Shown here one piece after another: positions 1 through 7,658 of a DNA stretch of 64,000 bases. Made by a program: the position numbers and the translations under genes. The stretch's first letter is position 1. Every line of letters begins with the position of its first letter. The stretch covers positions 3,796,501 through 3,860,500 of the forward strand of contig NC_019729.1 in NCBI RefSeq assembly GCF_000317475.1, read 5' to 3'. Origin of the DNA: Oscillatoria nigro-viridis PCC 7112. Its GTDB lineage: Bacteria; Cyanobacteriota; Cyanobacteriia; Cyanobacteriales; Microcoleaceae. The notes under the pieces are model-generated. The model saw nothing but the letters and a program-made list of their open reading frames with translations. It was not told where the DNA came from and ran no database searches.

Positions 1-976
1 CGCCGACAACGTTGGTATTGCCGATGATGTCGATCGGGGCTGGATTTGGCGTAGTCTGTACCCATCCCGGTTGCTGGGCTTCCCTCACCAAATATCGGCC
101 GGGAGAAACATTGGCAAAAGTGTAGTTGCCTTGGGGGTTTGTGATGGTATTGGGTTCGCCCGGATCGAAGCTGCCGTTGCCGTTGAGGTCGATGTAAATT
201 GGCCAGTTGGCCAGAGGGGGGTCTGTCGCATCTCGGACGCTGTTGGCATTGAGGTCGTTGTATTTGAGACCGCTGATGCTGCCGACAAAAAAGACATTGC
301 CAAAATTGATGTTGTTGACAGTGGCATTGGAAGTAACGTTAACCGGGCCGGGGTCAGGCGTGGTTTGGCGAAAACCCGGTTGCTGGACTTCTCTGACCAA
401 ATATGTATCTGCAGGAATATTGACAAAAGCGTAATTGCCTTGAAAGTTTGTCAAAGTAAAAGGTTCGCCGCCGTCGAGCCTGTTGTTGCGGTTGAGGTCG
501 AGGTAAATTTGCCAGTTAGCTAGCCCTTGTTCCCCCGGATCTCGGCTGCTGTTGTTGTTGATGTCGTTGAATTTTGTCCCTGCGATCGTCCCTGCGTTAA
601 AGTTGTTGCCAAAATTGATATTGCCAGCATTTGTGCCGCTGGTAATCGTGATGGGTGCGGGATTTGGGGTAGTTTGGCGAAAGTTCGGCTGCTGGACTTC
701 CCTAACTTGGTAAGTGCCCGGCGGCAGGTTGGCGAAGATGTAGTTGCCTTGCGGGTTTGTGAGGGTGGAAGGTTCGTTAAAATCTGGCTGGCCGTTGTTG
801 TTGAGGTCGAGGTAGATTTGCCAGTTGGGAATGGGGACTTCTCCGGGATCGGGGCGGCCGTTGGCGTTAAAATCGTTGTATTTGGTGCCGCTGATGCTGC
901 CGACTTGGAAGTTCCCGATGTTGACGTTGCCGATGTCTATTTGGCTGGCGGTTCTGGTGGGGGTGGATTCGGACAT
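1..976 (-). CDS. SdrD B-like repeat surface protein, N-terminal part (runs off the window)
   Basis: Reading the minus strand from an ATG at 974-976 gives an open frame to the window edge. It holds three copies of a domain of about 103 residues, each opening with G-[ST]-I-[SA]-G-x-K-[YF]-N-D and continuing through NWxIYLDLN, DxNxNxxxD-type loops, NxQGNYxFxN and a TYxVREVQQPxFRQTTP segment. This is the SdrD B-like / Cna B-type beta-sandwich found in surface and extracellular proteins of cyanobacteria and Gram-positives; the DxNxNG loops suggest calcium binding (inference). No signal peptide follows the ATG, as in cyanobacterial proteins with C-terminal secretion signals, but the C-terminus lies outside. 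No other ATG exists before the upstream in-frame TAG. Several plus-strand reading frames here are shadows of the repeats. Confidence 0.8.
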   Translation of the reverse strand, partial: MSESTPTRTASQIDIGNVNIGNFQVGSISGTKYNDFNANGRPDPGEVPIPNWQIYLDLNNNGQPDFNEPSTLTNPQGNYIFANLPPGTYQVREVQQPNFRQTTPNPAPITITSGTNAGNINFGNNFNAGTIAGTKFNDINNNSSRDPGEQGLANWQIYLDLNRNNRLDGGEPFTLTNFQGNYAFVNIPADTYLVREVQQPGFRQTTPDPGPVNVTSNATVNNINFGNVFFVGSISGLKYNDLNANSVRDATDPPLANWPIYIDLNGNGSFDPGEPNTITNPQGNYTFANVSPGRYLVREAQQPGWVQTTPNPAPIDIIGNTNVVG

Positions 977-1417
977 GGTGTTGCTGGGGCCCAATGAACG
1001 CGGTTCAATGTTTTCTGTAGGGCAATCTAGCAGTTTTTTTGCCAATTGCAGCTATTTCAGGGGATAAATTTTTTTTAGGAAAGGGAAGGGGAGGGGGGGA
1101 GATGGGGAGACGGGGAGATGGGGAGACGGGGAGAGTGGGAAAAATCTTCACGCTTGACAATCAAGCATCCAGGATACAAGCCCCCGGATTCATCCGAGGA
1201 GAAATAAAAAACCTGTATCCGATCGAGGATTCCCCGAATTTATCTCGCGCAAGTCAATGCTTCAATTCTAAAATCTAAAATCTAAAATCTAAAATCGATT
1301 GACTTGTTGGCTTAATATCCATCCGTTACATCCCGTAGATTGCTGGTTGCCGAAATTCCCAATTTTTTGCAGATTTGATGTACGATCGCTACCAGTTTTG
1401 CAGAGGTCGAATTCCCA
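977..1417. other. Intergenic region with two microsatellites
   Basis: Divergent intergenic stretch between the SdrD-like gene and the peptidoglycan-binding gene. It holds a purine-rich 16-bp-type repeat (GGGGAGAT/GGGGAGAC alternating) at about 1096-1136 and four copies of the heptamer TCTAAAA at about 1267-1296. No convincing open frame is seen. Promoters for both flanking genes presumably lie here. Confidence 0.6.
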
Positions 1418-2098
1418 ATGTCCCAAAACTTGACAGCAAGCTGGAATGAAGCCCGCGAGGTTCCAAGTTTGCTCTTCGGCTGGAGTTTGTGCGGTTTATT
1501 GGTAATGGGATCGATCGCCCCTACTCCTGCTGCCGCACAGCTACCTACCTCCGAACAGAGTAACAGCAACAGCCCGATCGCTCAAACCGGTGCGATCGTC
1601 CGCCCCACGCTCAAATTGGGCAGCCGCGGCTCAGAAGTGATCGAACTCCAAGCTGCTCTTAAATTGTTGGGCTTTTACGCTGACACTGTAGACGGGATTT
1701 TCTCACAAAGCACCGCTAGAGCTGTGTCTCAGTTCCAGGAAGCAGCAGGCCTGCCTCCCGACGCCACAGTCGGTCAAGATACTTGGAACCGGCTGTTTCC
1801 GGCGGCTCCGAGCGCCATCCTCGAAAACCCGATCGCCAACGCTCCAGTAACTGCCGACAACTCAGAGATTAACCCCCAAGCGCAGCCAACCAATTTTCCG
1901 GTTTTAAGAAGACGAATGCGCGGGCAAGCAGTCAGAGATTTGCAAGAGCGGCTGCGGGCCAAGGGATTTTTGCGCGTGAGTGCTGACGGCGTGTTTGGCC
2001 CGGAAACTCAAGCTGCTGTCAAGGCGGCTCAGCGACAATATCAACTGCCAGCAGACGGCATTGTCGGCCGCGCAACTTGGGAAGCTCTGCTGCGTTGA
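1418..2098 (+). CDS. Secreted protein with two peptidoglycan-binding (PG_binding_1) domains
   Basis: 226 residues. A hydrophobic segment at residues 18-34 followed by PTPAAA-Q suggests a signal peptide cleaved near residue 40. Two PG_binding_1 units follow, at about residues 66-127 and 164-225; both show the diagnostic pattern of G-x-x-V-x-x-L-Q, then DGxFGPxT or DGIFSQST, then VxxFQ or VKAAQ, ending in W-x-x-L. A Pro/Asn-rich linker joins them. There is no catalytic domain, so the protein probably anchors to or organises peptidoglycan in the periplasm. Such stand-alone doublets are common in cyanobacteria. The start is preceded by an AGAGGT-type ribosome site. A hairpin at 2586-2622 may end the transcript. 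Confidence 0.85.
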   Translation: MSQNLTASWNEAREVPSLLFGWSLCGLLVMGSIAPTPAAAQLPTSEQSNSNSPIAQTGAIVRPTLKLGSRGSEVIELQAALKLLGFYADTVDGIFSQSTARAVSQFQEAAGLPPDATVGQDTWNRLFPAAPSAILENPIANAPVTADNSEINPQAQPTNFPVLRRRMRGQAVRDLQERLRAKGFLRVSADGVFGPETQAAVKAAQRQYQLPADGIVGRATWEALLR

Positions 2099-2940
2099 CA
2101 GCAAGCCAATAGTGTCGGCTATGCACGTTGCGCGATCTGGCGATCGTACAAATTGTTAATAATCGCTTTTGGAAGTATTTCATCACGTCAAAAAGTGTCA
2201 AGTTTGGTAAACAAAGTGTTTTTATGCGCCCAGTTGGTGTTAACTTAAAAACATGAGGGGCAAAACCAAGAAGCACAAAAAACTTGGATAAAAAATTTGG
2301 AATTAGAGTATTTGTCCCGAACGGCTCTAGTTCGCAGGCAACGCCTGAACCGTGTAGCTGATTAGCAAAGAAAGGTTGATATTGCGATCGGGATTTGTTA
2401 AATAGCTTGAGGCTATTGAATGAATCAAAAGTTGCGATCGCACAACAGTCAAACACAGAAGTCTGAATAGACTCCGCTGATAGCTAGCTCGTCCGCAGAG
2501 TAGTTGCAAAAAAGTCCACCTTAGTTGTAGTTTGCTGAAACTCAGCAGAGCTAAAAACCCACTTGAATCAACTGAATTTACCAATTTTTAGGGTCTGGCA
2601 TCCGATATGCTAGGCCCTAAAATTTTGATATTTTGAAGTAGTCAGTAGTTTTTGACTGTTATATCACATCCGGTAGCATGGGAATTAATATTATCCACAG
2701 CCAGGACAGGGCGCCGTGCCGTCTAGATCGTGTCGCTCGTGCAACCGGCAACGATATCAGATCGGTTCCGGTTGCATCCGAATAATTTAACCGCAGAGAA
2801 CGCAGAGAAAGCAGAGAACGCAGAGGGAGACAAGATAGAGATGAATAATTCCGATGAAGAGCGGAATTAATATCAGTAGTTTTTAACGGTTAACGGTTAA
2901 CAGTCAACAGTTAACTGATGACTGATGACTGATGACCATT
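2099..2940. other. 842-bp convergent intergenic region, repeats only
   Basis: No credible gene is visible. The region contains a strong hairpin (2586-2622), one perfect DnaA-box-like 9-mer TTATCCACA at 2691-2699, an imperfect CAACCGG/CCGGTTG inverted repeat near 2739-2773, a CGCAGAGAA-type tandem repeat near 2790-2832, and a run of TTAACGG/TTAACAG and GATGACT units near 2885-2937. Short repeats of this sort are typical filler in filamentous cyanobacteria. Confidence 0.6.
2586..2622. terminator. Hairpin between convergent genes, possible bidirectional terminator
   Basis: Near-perfect 15-bp stem with a 7-base loop: TTTTTAGGG...CCCTAAAA outside, CTGGCA/TGCTAG inside, with one G-T pair. T-rich sequence lies on both sides, so it could stop transcription from either convergent gene. 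It is far from both stop codons, which lowers confidence. Confidence 0.5.
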
Positions 2941-4815
2941 TCATTTAATTTCTTCAATTCGGGCATTCAAACCGTTAGCGCTGAGCATTTGTACCAATTC
3001 CTCAGCTTTTTCGCGTTCCCGAAAAGCACCGGCTTGCATCACGGGTCGCCCGCTGGCAAAACTGCGAAAAGCACCGGGAACTAGGGATTGCATTTTTTGT
3101 CGATCGCCGGGCCTGTCGGTATCCACCACAACTCGATAGCGCAAACCCAAAGCAGACGGTAGATCGAATGAGGGCGAATTCTCGGAAGCGGGCAAAGAAT
3201 TCCCCCCTAAAGGTGCAGGTACATAACCGCCCCTTCCGATAGGAATGTTGCGGCCCGGAACCGGCAATCTACCCTCGGAAGCAACCGAACTCGAACTATC
3301 AAAATTGGGAGGAATCATTGGTTGCTGTACCGAAATTTCCGAAACCGATCGATAATTCGGATCGGGCACCGGAATTGCGATCGCCCCTGGGACTACCGAT
3401 GAAGCAGCGGCATTCCTCCCAGAAAGTTCTTGCTGCAACTGAGCGCTTGGCGGTGTCGATCGATTTTGCACTGGTCGCCTGGAAACGGGCGCAGGCGGAG
3501 AAATTGGCGCTCTTTCAACTCTGGGACTTAGCCGTCCGGGAGTGTAAGGCGGGAGAGAAGTGTCTGGGCCGCCGATGCTGGGAGGTCGATCGGCCCTTAG
3601 CTGCAAAGCACTTCCCCCCATTGGCCCAGGGGTAAAAGTTCCCGCCACATCAACCGAGCCCGTCGTCCGGCTGCTCGACAATTGATTGCCGTAAGCTGGG
3701 ATTACTTGACCTTTGGCCGCATTGTTCACATCGTACTGACCGTTGTTGCGAATGACATTGCCCCCCGGTTCGGCAGCAGTTCCCAAATCCGGCAGAGATC
3801 TCGATATCGCCACAATTCCGTCCCGCCGGTTACTCTCGATATAATTGTTACGCAGCACCGGTCTAGCATCAGCTTGCACCACCACGCCGTCCTTATTGCG
3901 AGTAATTTTGTTGCCGATCAGCAGAGGCGAAGCGTTCTGGGCTACATTCACCCCAAATCCCGTGTTTTCAAACACATTATCTCGAACTTCCGGCTGGGAA
4001 CTCCCAAAAATCGTAATGCCGTTAGCTCCATTTTTCGAGAAAACATTCCCGCCAATCGTCGGCCTGGAAGTACCCACTACCGAAATTCCGTCGTGAGTGC
4101 TCCCAGAAAAAGTATTGTTGACAACCGTCGGAGAACTCGATTCGATCCACAAAGCGTAACCCCGATAGTTGGTATTCGTCACCGTCACCCCGCTGAGTCC
4201 CGCCCCATCTGCGCCTAAAATCGCAATATTTTGACCCGCCGAAGTCGGACTGATAAAGTATCCTCCGCCTTTGATGACAATATTCTGACCGCGAGTGTTG
4301 GGATTTCCTTGAACTGTCACGCTGGGCCTGAGCATTAATGGAAATTTTTCGCCGGTTTGCTCGCTGTAAGTACCGGGCGCTAGCAAAATCGCTGTTTTGG
4401 GCGGGGCCACGCTCAAGGCGTAGGTAAGGGTTTTAAACGGAGCTCGATCGCTGCCGTTACCCCCCGTGTCGCTGCCGCCGATCGAGCTGACGTACAGTAT
4501 GTTGATGTCGCTCTGGGGCGTCTGAGAAAGTAGCTGCACTCCCGGTATCCCGGCAGCGATAACTGACGGTTGATGGTTGCAAAGGGCGGTCATCGCAAAG
4601 ACGAGCAGAAGGCAAGAACTCAAACAAGATTTTTGCGATCGCTTTTCTTTGCACTCGCTATGTTGAGAGTTTAGGAGCATAAATAAACCCCACTGATTTG
4701 CGATCCGAGTTCCGCTTCCCGAGTTCGGTGTCGGGTTTTCGCGATCGAACTTTGATTTCACCCGCCTGCTGGGGTTTTCTTCTGTTAATCTTTTGTGTTG
4801 TTCTGCTAACCTCAC
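2941..4815 (-). CDS. Secreted DUF1565-type right-handed beta-helix protein with SPOR-like C-terminus
   Basis: Up to 624 residues. After a signal-like segment (about residues 63-89) comes a DUF1565/pectate-lyase-like region (about 105-370): YVSSIGGSDTGGNGS, then F-K-T-L-x-x-A, APGTYSE, and repeated beta-helix turns of the type NTFSGSTHDGISV, NVFSKNGANGITIFG, NVFENTGFGVNV and NYIESNRRDGIV. A Pro-rich linker leads to a C-terminal segment ending in VMQAGAFREREKAEELVQML..GLNARI, which resembles a SPOR peptidoglycan-binding domain. The GTG start at 4815 has an excellent GGAGGAG ribosome site, but it puts about 60 mostly charged residues before the signal segment. An ATG at 4680 would place the signal nearer the N-terminus but has only a weak site. 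Probably periplasmic or outer-surface; substrate unknown. Confidence 0.8.
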   Translation of the reverse strand: MRLAEQHKRLTEENPSRRVKSKFDRENPTPNSGSGTRIANQWGLFMLLNSQHSECKEKRSQKSCLSSCLLLVFAMTALCNHQPSVIAAGIPGVQLLSQTPQSDINILYVSSIGGSDTGGNGSDRAPFKTLTYALSVAPPKTAILLAPGTYSEQTGEKFPLMLRPSVTVQGNPNTRGQNIVIKGGGYFISPTSAGQNIAILGADGAGLSGVTVTNTNYRGYALWIESSSPTVVNNTFSGSTHDGISVVGTSRPTIGGNVFSKNGANGITIFGSSQPEVRDNVFENTGFGVNVAQNASPLLIGNKITRNKDGVVVQADARPVLRNNYIESNRRDGIVAISRSLPDLGTAAEPGGNVIRNNGQYDVNNAAKGQVIPAYGNQLSSSRTTGSVDVAGTFTPGPMGGSALQLRADRPPSIGGPDTSLPPYTPGRLSPRVERAPISPPAPVSRRPVQNRSTPPSAQLQQELSGRNAAASSVVPGAIAIPVPDPNYRSVSEISVQQPMIPPNFDSSSSVASEGRLPVPGRNIPIGRGGYVPAPLGGNSLPASENSPSFDLPSALGLRYRVVVDTDRPGDRQKMQSLVPGAFRSFASGRPVMQAGAFREREKAEELVQMLSANGLNARIEEIK

Positions 4816-5037
4816 GGCTCTCCTCCGAAGTGTGGTATGCAGTTTAACGATTCCACTCTCATCAATTTTGATCTATTATGCTTTGTTTTCATCAAATTCA
4901 ATAAAACTTAAAAAATTATTGTCGAATTTACATTGGTTTATGCCAAAATTAAGCCGCCTGCTTTGCCACAATCTTGACGGCGTGGGACAATGTAGCGGTT
5001 TGACAGGTACGGTTAATTATAATTAGGGTGGTTCTGA

Positions 5038-6120
5038 ATGACCGACAAACAAAACAGAACTTTACCGGCACAGCCAGCCCTCTGCCGGATTTTAGATGCA
5101 AATTTAGATCGATCGCGCGAAGGGTTGAGAATTATTGAAGAATGGTGCAGGTTTGGTCTCAACAGCGCTGATTTAGCTGGCGAGTGCAAGCAACTGCGTC
5201 AAGAATTGGCTGCTTGGCACGTCGCAGAACTTCGCAGTGCTAGGGATACGCCGGCAGATCCGGGTACGGAGTTGACTCACCCGCAGGAAGAGCAGCGTTC
5301 GAGCATTCAGCAGCTACTGGAGGCGAATTTCTGTCGGGTGGAAGAAGCTCTGCGGGTACTTGAAGAGTATGGCAAAATTTACGATCGGAATATGGGCGCG
5401 GCTTTTAAGCAGATGCGCTATCGGGTTTATACTCTCGAAAGCGATTTGCTGGCTTACCGGCGCTACCAGCAGTTACTTCGATCGCAGTTATACCTTGTAA
5501 CTTCCCCGAGAGACAACTTGATGGGAGTTGTGGAAGCTGCTTTGCAAGGCGGACTGACTTTGGTGCAGTACCGCGACAAAAGCTCAGACGACGGGGTAAA
5601 GCTGGCTAACGCGCGCCAGCTTTGCGAACTTTGTCACCGCTACGATGCTTTGCTGATTGTGAACGATCGCGTGGATTTGGCGATCGCGGCGGATGCCGAC
5701 GGCGTACACTTAGGACAGCAAGATTTGCCTGTAGCCGAAGCGCGCAAGTTGCTGGGCCCGGGACGCATCATCGGTTGTTCGACTACGAACGGCGAGGAAA
5801 TGCAGCGAGCCGTTGATGGGGGAGCAGACTATATTGGAGTTGGGCCTGTTTATTCCACTCCTACTAAACCTGATAGACAGGCGGCGGGTTTGGACTATGT
5901 GCGGTATGCTGCTACTAAGTCACCGATTCCGTGGTTTGCGATCGGCGGAATTGATATCAACAACCTCGATGAAGTATTGAATGCCGGAGCTCAAAGGGTT
6001 GCCGCAGTACGCGCGATTATGGAAGCAGAACAGCCTACTTTAGTCACGCAGTTTTTCATCTCGCAGTTGATTCGGATGCAGAATCTCAAAGCTCAAAAAG
6101 CTTTGCACGGAAAAAGCTAG
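5038..6120 (+). CDS. thiE: Thiamine-phosphate synthase, cyanobacterial two-domain form
   Basis: 360 residues. The C-terminal half (about 151-345) is thiamine-phosphate synthase, which joins HMP-pyrophosphate to the thiazole phosphate to give thiamine monophosphate in the cytosol. Visible motifs: QYRDK 177-181, the NDR loop 209-211, DGVHLGQ 221-227, GVGPVY 267-272 with TPTK just after, and GGI 303-305. The first ~145 residues form the extra helical domain (RILDANLDRSREGLRIIEEWCR, VEEALRVLEEYGK) fused to ThiE in cyanobacteria and a few other bacteria; its role is uncertain. thiS follows 97 bp downstream, which fits a thiamine biosynthesis pair. I see no TPP riboswitch in the upstream 220 bp. 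Confidence 0.95.
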   Translation: MTDKQNRTLPAQPALCRILDANLDRSREGLRIIEEWCRFGLNSADLAGECKQLRQELAAWHVAELRSARDTPADPGTELTHPQEEQRSSIQQLLEANFCRVEEALRVLEEYGKIYDRNMGAAFKQMRYRVYTLESDLLAYRRYQQLLRSQLYLVTSPRDNLMGVVEAALQGGLTLVQYRDKSSDDGVKLANARQLCELCHRYDALLIVNDRVDLAIAADADGVHLGQQDLPVAEARKLLGPGRIIGCSTTNGEEMQRAVDGGADYIGVGPVYSTPTKPDRQAAGLDYVRYAATKSPIPWFAIGGIDINNLDEVLNAGAQRVAAVRAIMEAEQPTLVTQFFISQLIRMQNLKAQKALHGKS

Positions 6121-6136
6121 GTTGATTGGGGATTTG

Positions 6137-6199
6137 TAGGGCGGGTTTAGCACAGGAAATCTGTGCGTAAAATATAATTTTGTTACCAAACCCGCCCTA
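6137..6199. terminator. Nested inverted repeat between thiE and thiS
   Basis: Outer perfect 12-bp arms TAGGGCGGGTTT (6137-6148) and AAACCCGCCCTA (6188-6199) enclose an inner GCACAG/CTGTGC hairpin (6150-6166). It could act as a terminator or RNA-stabilising element between thiE and thiS. The same GC-rich palindrome style recurs in the window, so it may simply be a repeat. Confidence 0.5.
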
Positions 6200-6217
6200 A
6201 AAACAGATATTTTACTG

Positions 6218-6430
6218 ATGATAAATCAAATTGCGCTGCAAGTTAACGGAGAAACCCGCAATTGTGCGATCGACACACCGTTACCAAAATTACTAGAACA
6301 ATTGGGATTAAACCCGCGCTTGGTGGCTGTGGAGTACAACGGGGAAATTCTGCACAAACAATTTTGGGAAACTACACAGATGCAAGAAGGCGACATCTTA
6401 GAAGTTGTCACAATTGTCGGAGGAGGCTAG
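6218..6430 (+). CDS. thiS: Sulfur carrier protein ThiS
   Basis: 70 residues, usual ThiS length. It has the ubiquitin-like fold pattern (IALQVNGE at the start, LLEQLGLNPRLVAVEYNGEIL in the middle, EGDILEVVTIVGGG at the end) and the essential C-terminal Gly-Gly that is adenylated and thiocarboxylated. It donates sulfur for thiazole formation by ThiG. It lies 97 bp downstream of thiE on the same strand. Confidence 0.95.
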   Translation: MINQIALQVNGETRNCAIDTPLPKLLEQLGLNPRLVAVEYNGEILHKQFWETTQMQEGDILEVVTIVGGG

Positions 6431-6440
6431 CCACAAATGG

Positions 6441-6610
6441 GTGACAAATTAAGCCTCTAGTCCGCCAGGGAATCAATTCCACGGGGCTTTTAGCTAAAGT
6501 CCTCTCAAGAGGACTAATGAGTTCTTCAGTCCTCTTCAGAGGACTTTAGCTATGAGGCAGGGGTTTCAACCCCTGTCGGACTGTCGGACTATCGATTTGA
6601 CGTTAAGTTC
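6441..6610. repeat. Dispersed repeat family A, copy 1
   Basis: About 170 bp between thiS and rpmA. It shares with 17356-17546 and 37525-37706 the ordered blocks AGTCCGCCAGGGAAT, CTAAAGTCCTC...GAGGACT, AGTCCTCTT..AGAGGACTTTAGC and GAGGCAGGGGTTTCAACCCC, each a small hairpin. The ends (AAATTAAG left, GACGTTAAGTT right) are degenerate terminal inverted repeats compared with copy 2. There is no coding capacity, which fits a MITE-like or REP-type element. Confidence 0.75.
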
Positions 6611-6653
6611 TCCGGAATCGGCCGAACCTAGGAACGAGGAATTAATATCGCAA

Positions 6654-6941
6654 TTAAACTGCTACGGGCTCAGCCACAGGTGCTGCTACAACAGGATAAA
6701 TGCTGACTTTCTTGCGAGTTTTGCCTTTTCTTTCAAAAGTCACCACACCGTCAACCAAAGCAAACAGAGTATCATCTCTGCCGATACCAACATTGTTACC
6801 GGGGTGAACTTTAGTGCCGCGTTGGCGGATCAAAATGTTGCCAGCTTTGACAACTTGACCGCCGTACTTTTTGACACCCAGACGCTGAGAATTAGAATCG
6901 CGTCCGTTACGTGTACTGCCTGTACCTTTCTTGTGGGCCAT
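6654..6941 (-). CDS. rpmA: 50S ribosomal protein L27
   Basis: 95 residues. It starts [20 protein letters not shown] with the flexible N-terminal arm that reaches the peptidyl-transferase centre, then [20 protein letters not shown] and [17 protein letters not shown], all typical of L27. It lies 27 bp after rplU on the same strand, forming the conserved rplU-rpmA operon. The C-terminus is a short Ala/Val/Pro-rich tail, usual for cyanobacteria. Confidence 0.97.
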   Translation of the reverse strand: MAHKKGTGSTRNGRDSNSQRLGVKKYGGQVVKAGNILIRQRGTKVHPGNNVGIGRDDTLFALVDGVVTFERKGKTRKKVSIYPVVAAPVAEPVAV

Positions 6942-6968
6942 AATATCCTCAACTGTATTTACTATGTT

Positions 6969-7361
6969 TTATTCTGAATCAGTTTCGGCGATTTGGGGAG
7001 TTTCCACAACTGCTTGAGTTAAGTCTCTGGCGGCTAAGACTGTACCGTTGACGCTAATCGAGTCAATCATAAAGCGAGTTGTTTCTTGACGGTGCCCTTT
7101 TTTCTTCCGAGTTTTCTTTTTCGGCTTCATCTTGTAGACGAGGACTTTGCGGCCCCGGAAATGCCGCAGAACCGTTCCTTCTACAGTGGCATTTTCTACT
7201 AAAGGCTGACCGATATGAACCTCGCCTTCGTGCTGGATCAGAAATACTTTGTCTATGGTGACTTTGGATTCAGCTTCAACGTGAAGCAGTTCGATGTCGT
7301 AGAAGCGGCCTGGTTCTACCCGAAATTGTTTGCCGCCGGTTTCAATGATTGCGTAAGTCAT
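6969..7361 (-). CDS. rplU: 50S ribosomal protein L21
   Basis: 130 residues. The N-terminus (YAIIETGGKQFRVEPG) and the basic core (FRGRKVLVYKMKPKKKTRKKKGHRQ) are diagnostic for L21, which binds 23S rRNA in the large subunit. A short acidic tail extends the family minimum. It is the first gene of the rplU-rpmA operon. The 297 bp upstream, shared divergently with the NACHT gene, contain no other recognisable gene. Confidence 0.96.
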   Translation of the reverse strand: MTYAIIETGGKQFRVEPGRFYDIELLHVEAESKVTIDKVFLIQHEGEVHIGQPLVENATVEGTVLRHFRGRKVLVYKMKPKKKTRKKKGHRQETTRFMIDSISVNGTVLAARDLTQAVVETPQIAETDSE

Positions 7362-7658
7362 GGGATGGTTGTTGAGATTGCCGTACAGGTAGCTGATGAG
7401 TCTTTGGTCTTTGGTCGTTGTGGACTTTTGACTGCTGACTGCTCTCCAGCTTTTGGAATGTCTTAACCTGATCCGAGCCGGATTTAGACAGACAATCTAC
7501 TATTATTGCGGATTGTGGGAGTTTTGTCAAGGTAAAAGGTACTTAATATTTTCTAATTGTTAGTTTGAGAACTGATTTATGGCGACGAACTACGGAATGC
7601 TTACAGAGTTAAATGTAGATTTTCTCAGATTCTCTCTTCTGAAACAGGGCAGGTAAAA

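Noticed and set aside
2019..2456. 145-codon minus-strand frame overlapping the peptidoglycan-binding gene end
   Set aside because: It overlaps a clear gene, has no protein-like pattern and no ribosome site.
2691..2699. Perfect DnaA box TTATCCACA
   Set aside because: Single occurrence without a second box, AT-rich unwinding element or dnaA/dnaN nearby; not evidence for an origin.
4816..5037. Possible TPP riboswitch ahead of thiE
   Set aside because: The conserved CUGAGA and ACCUGA-type core elements were not found.
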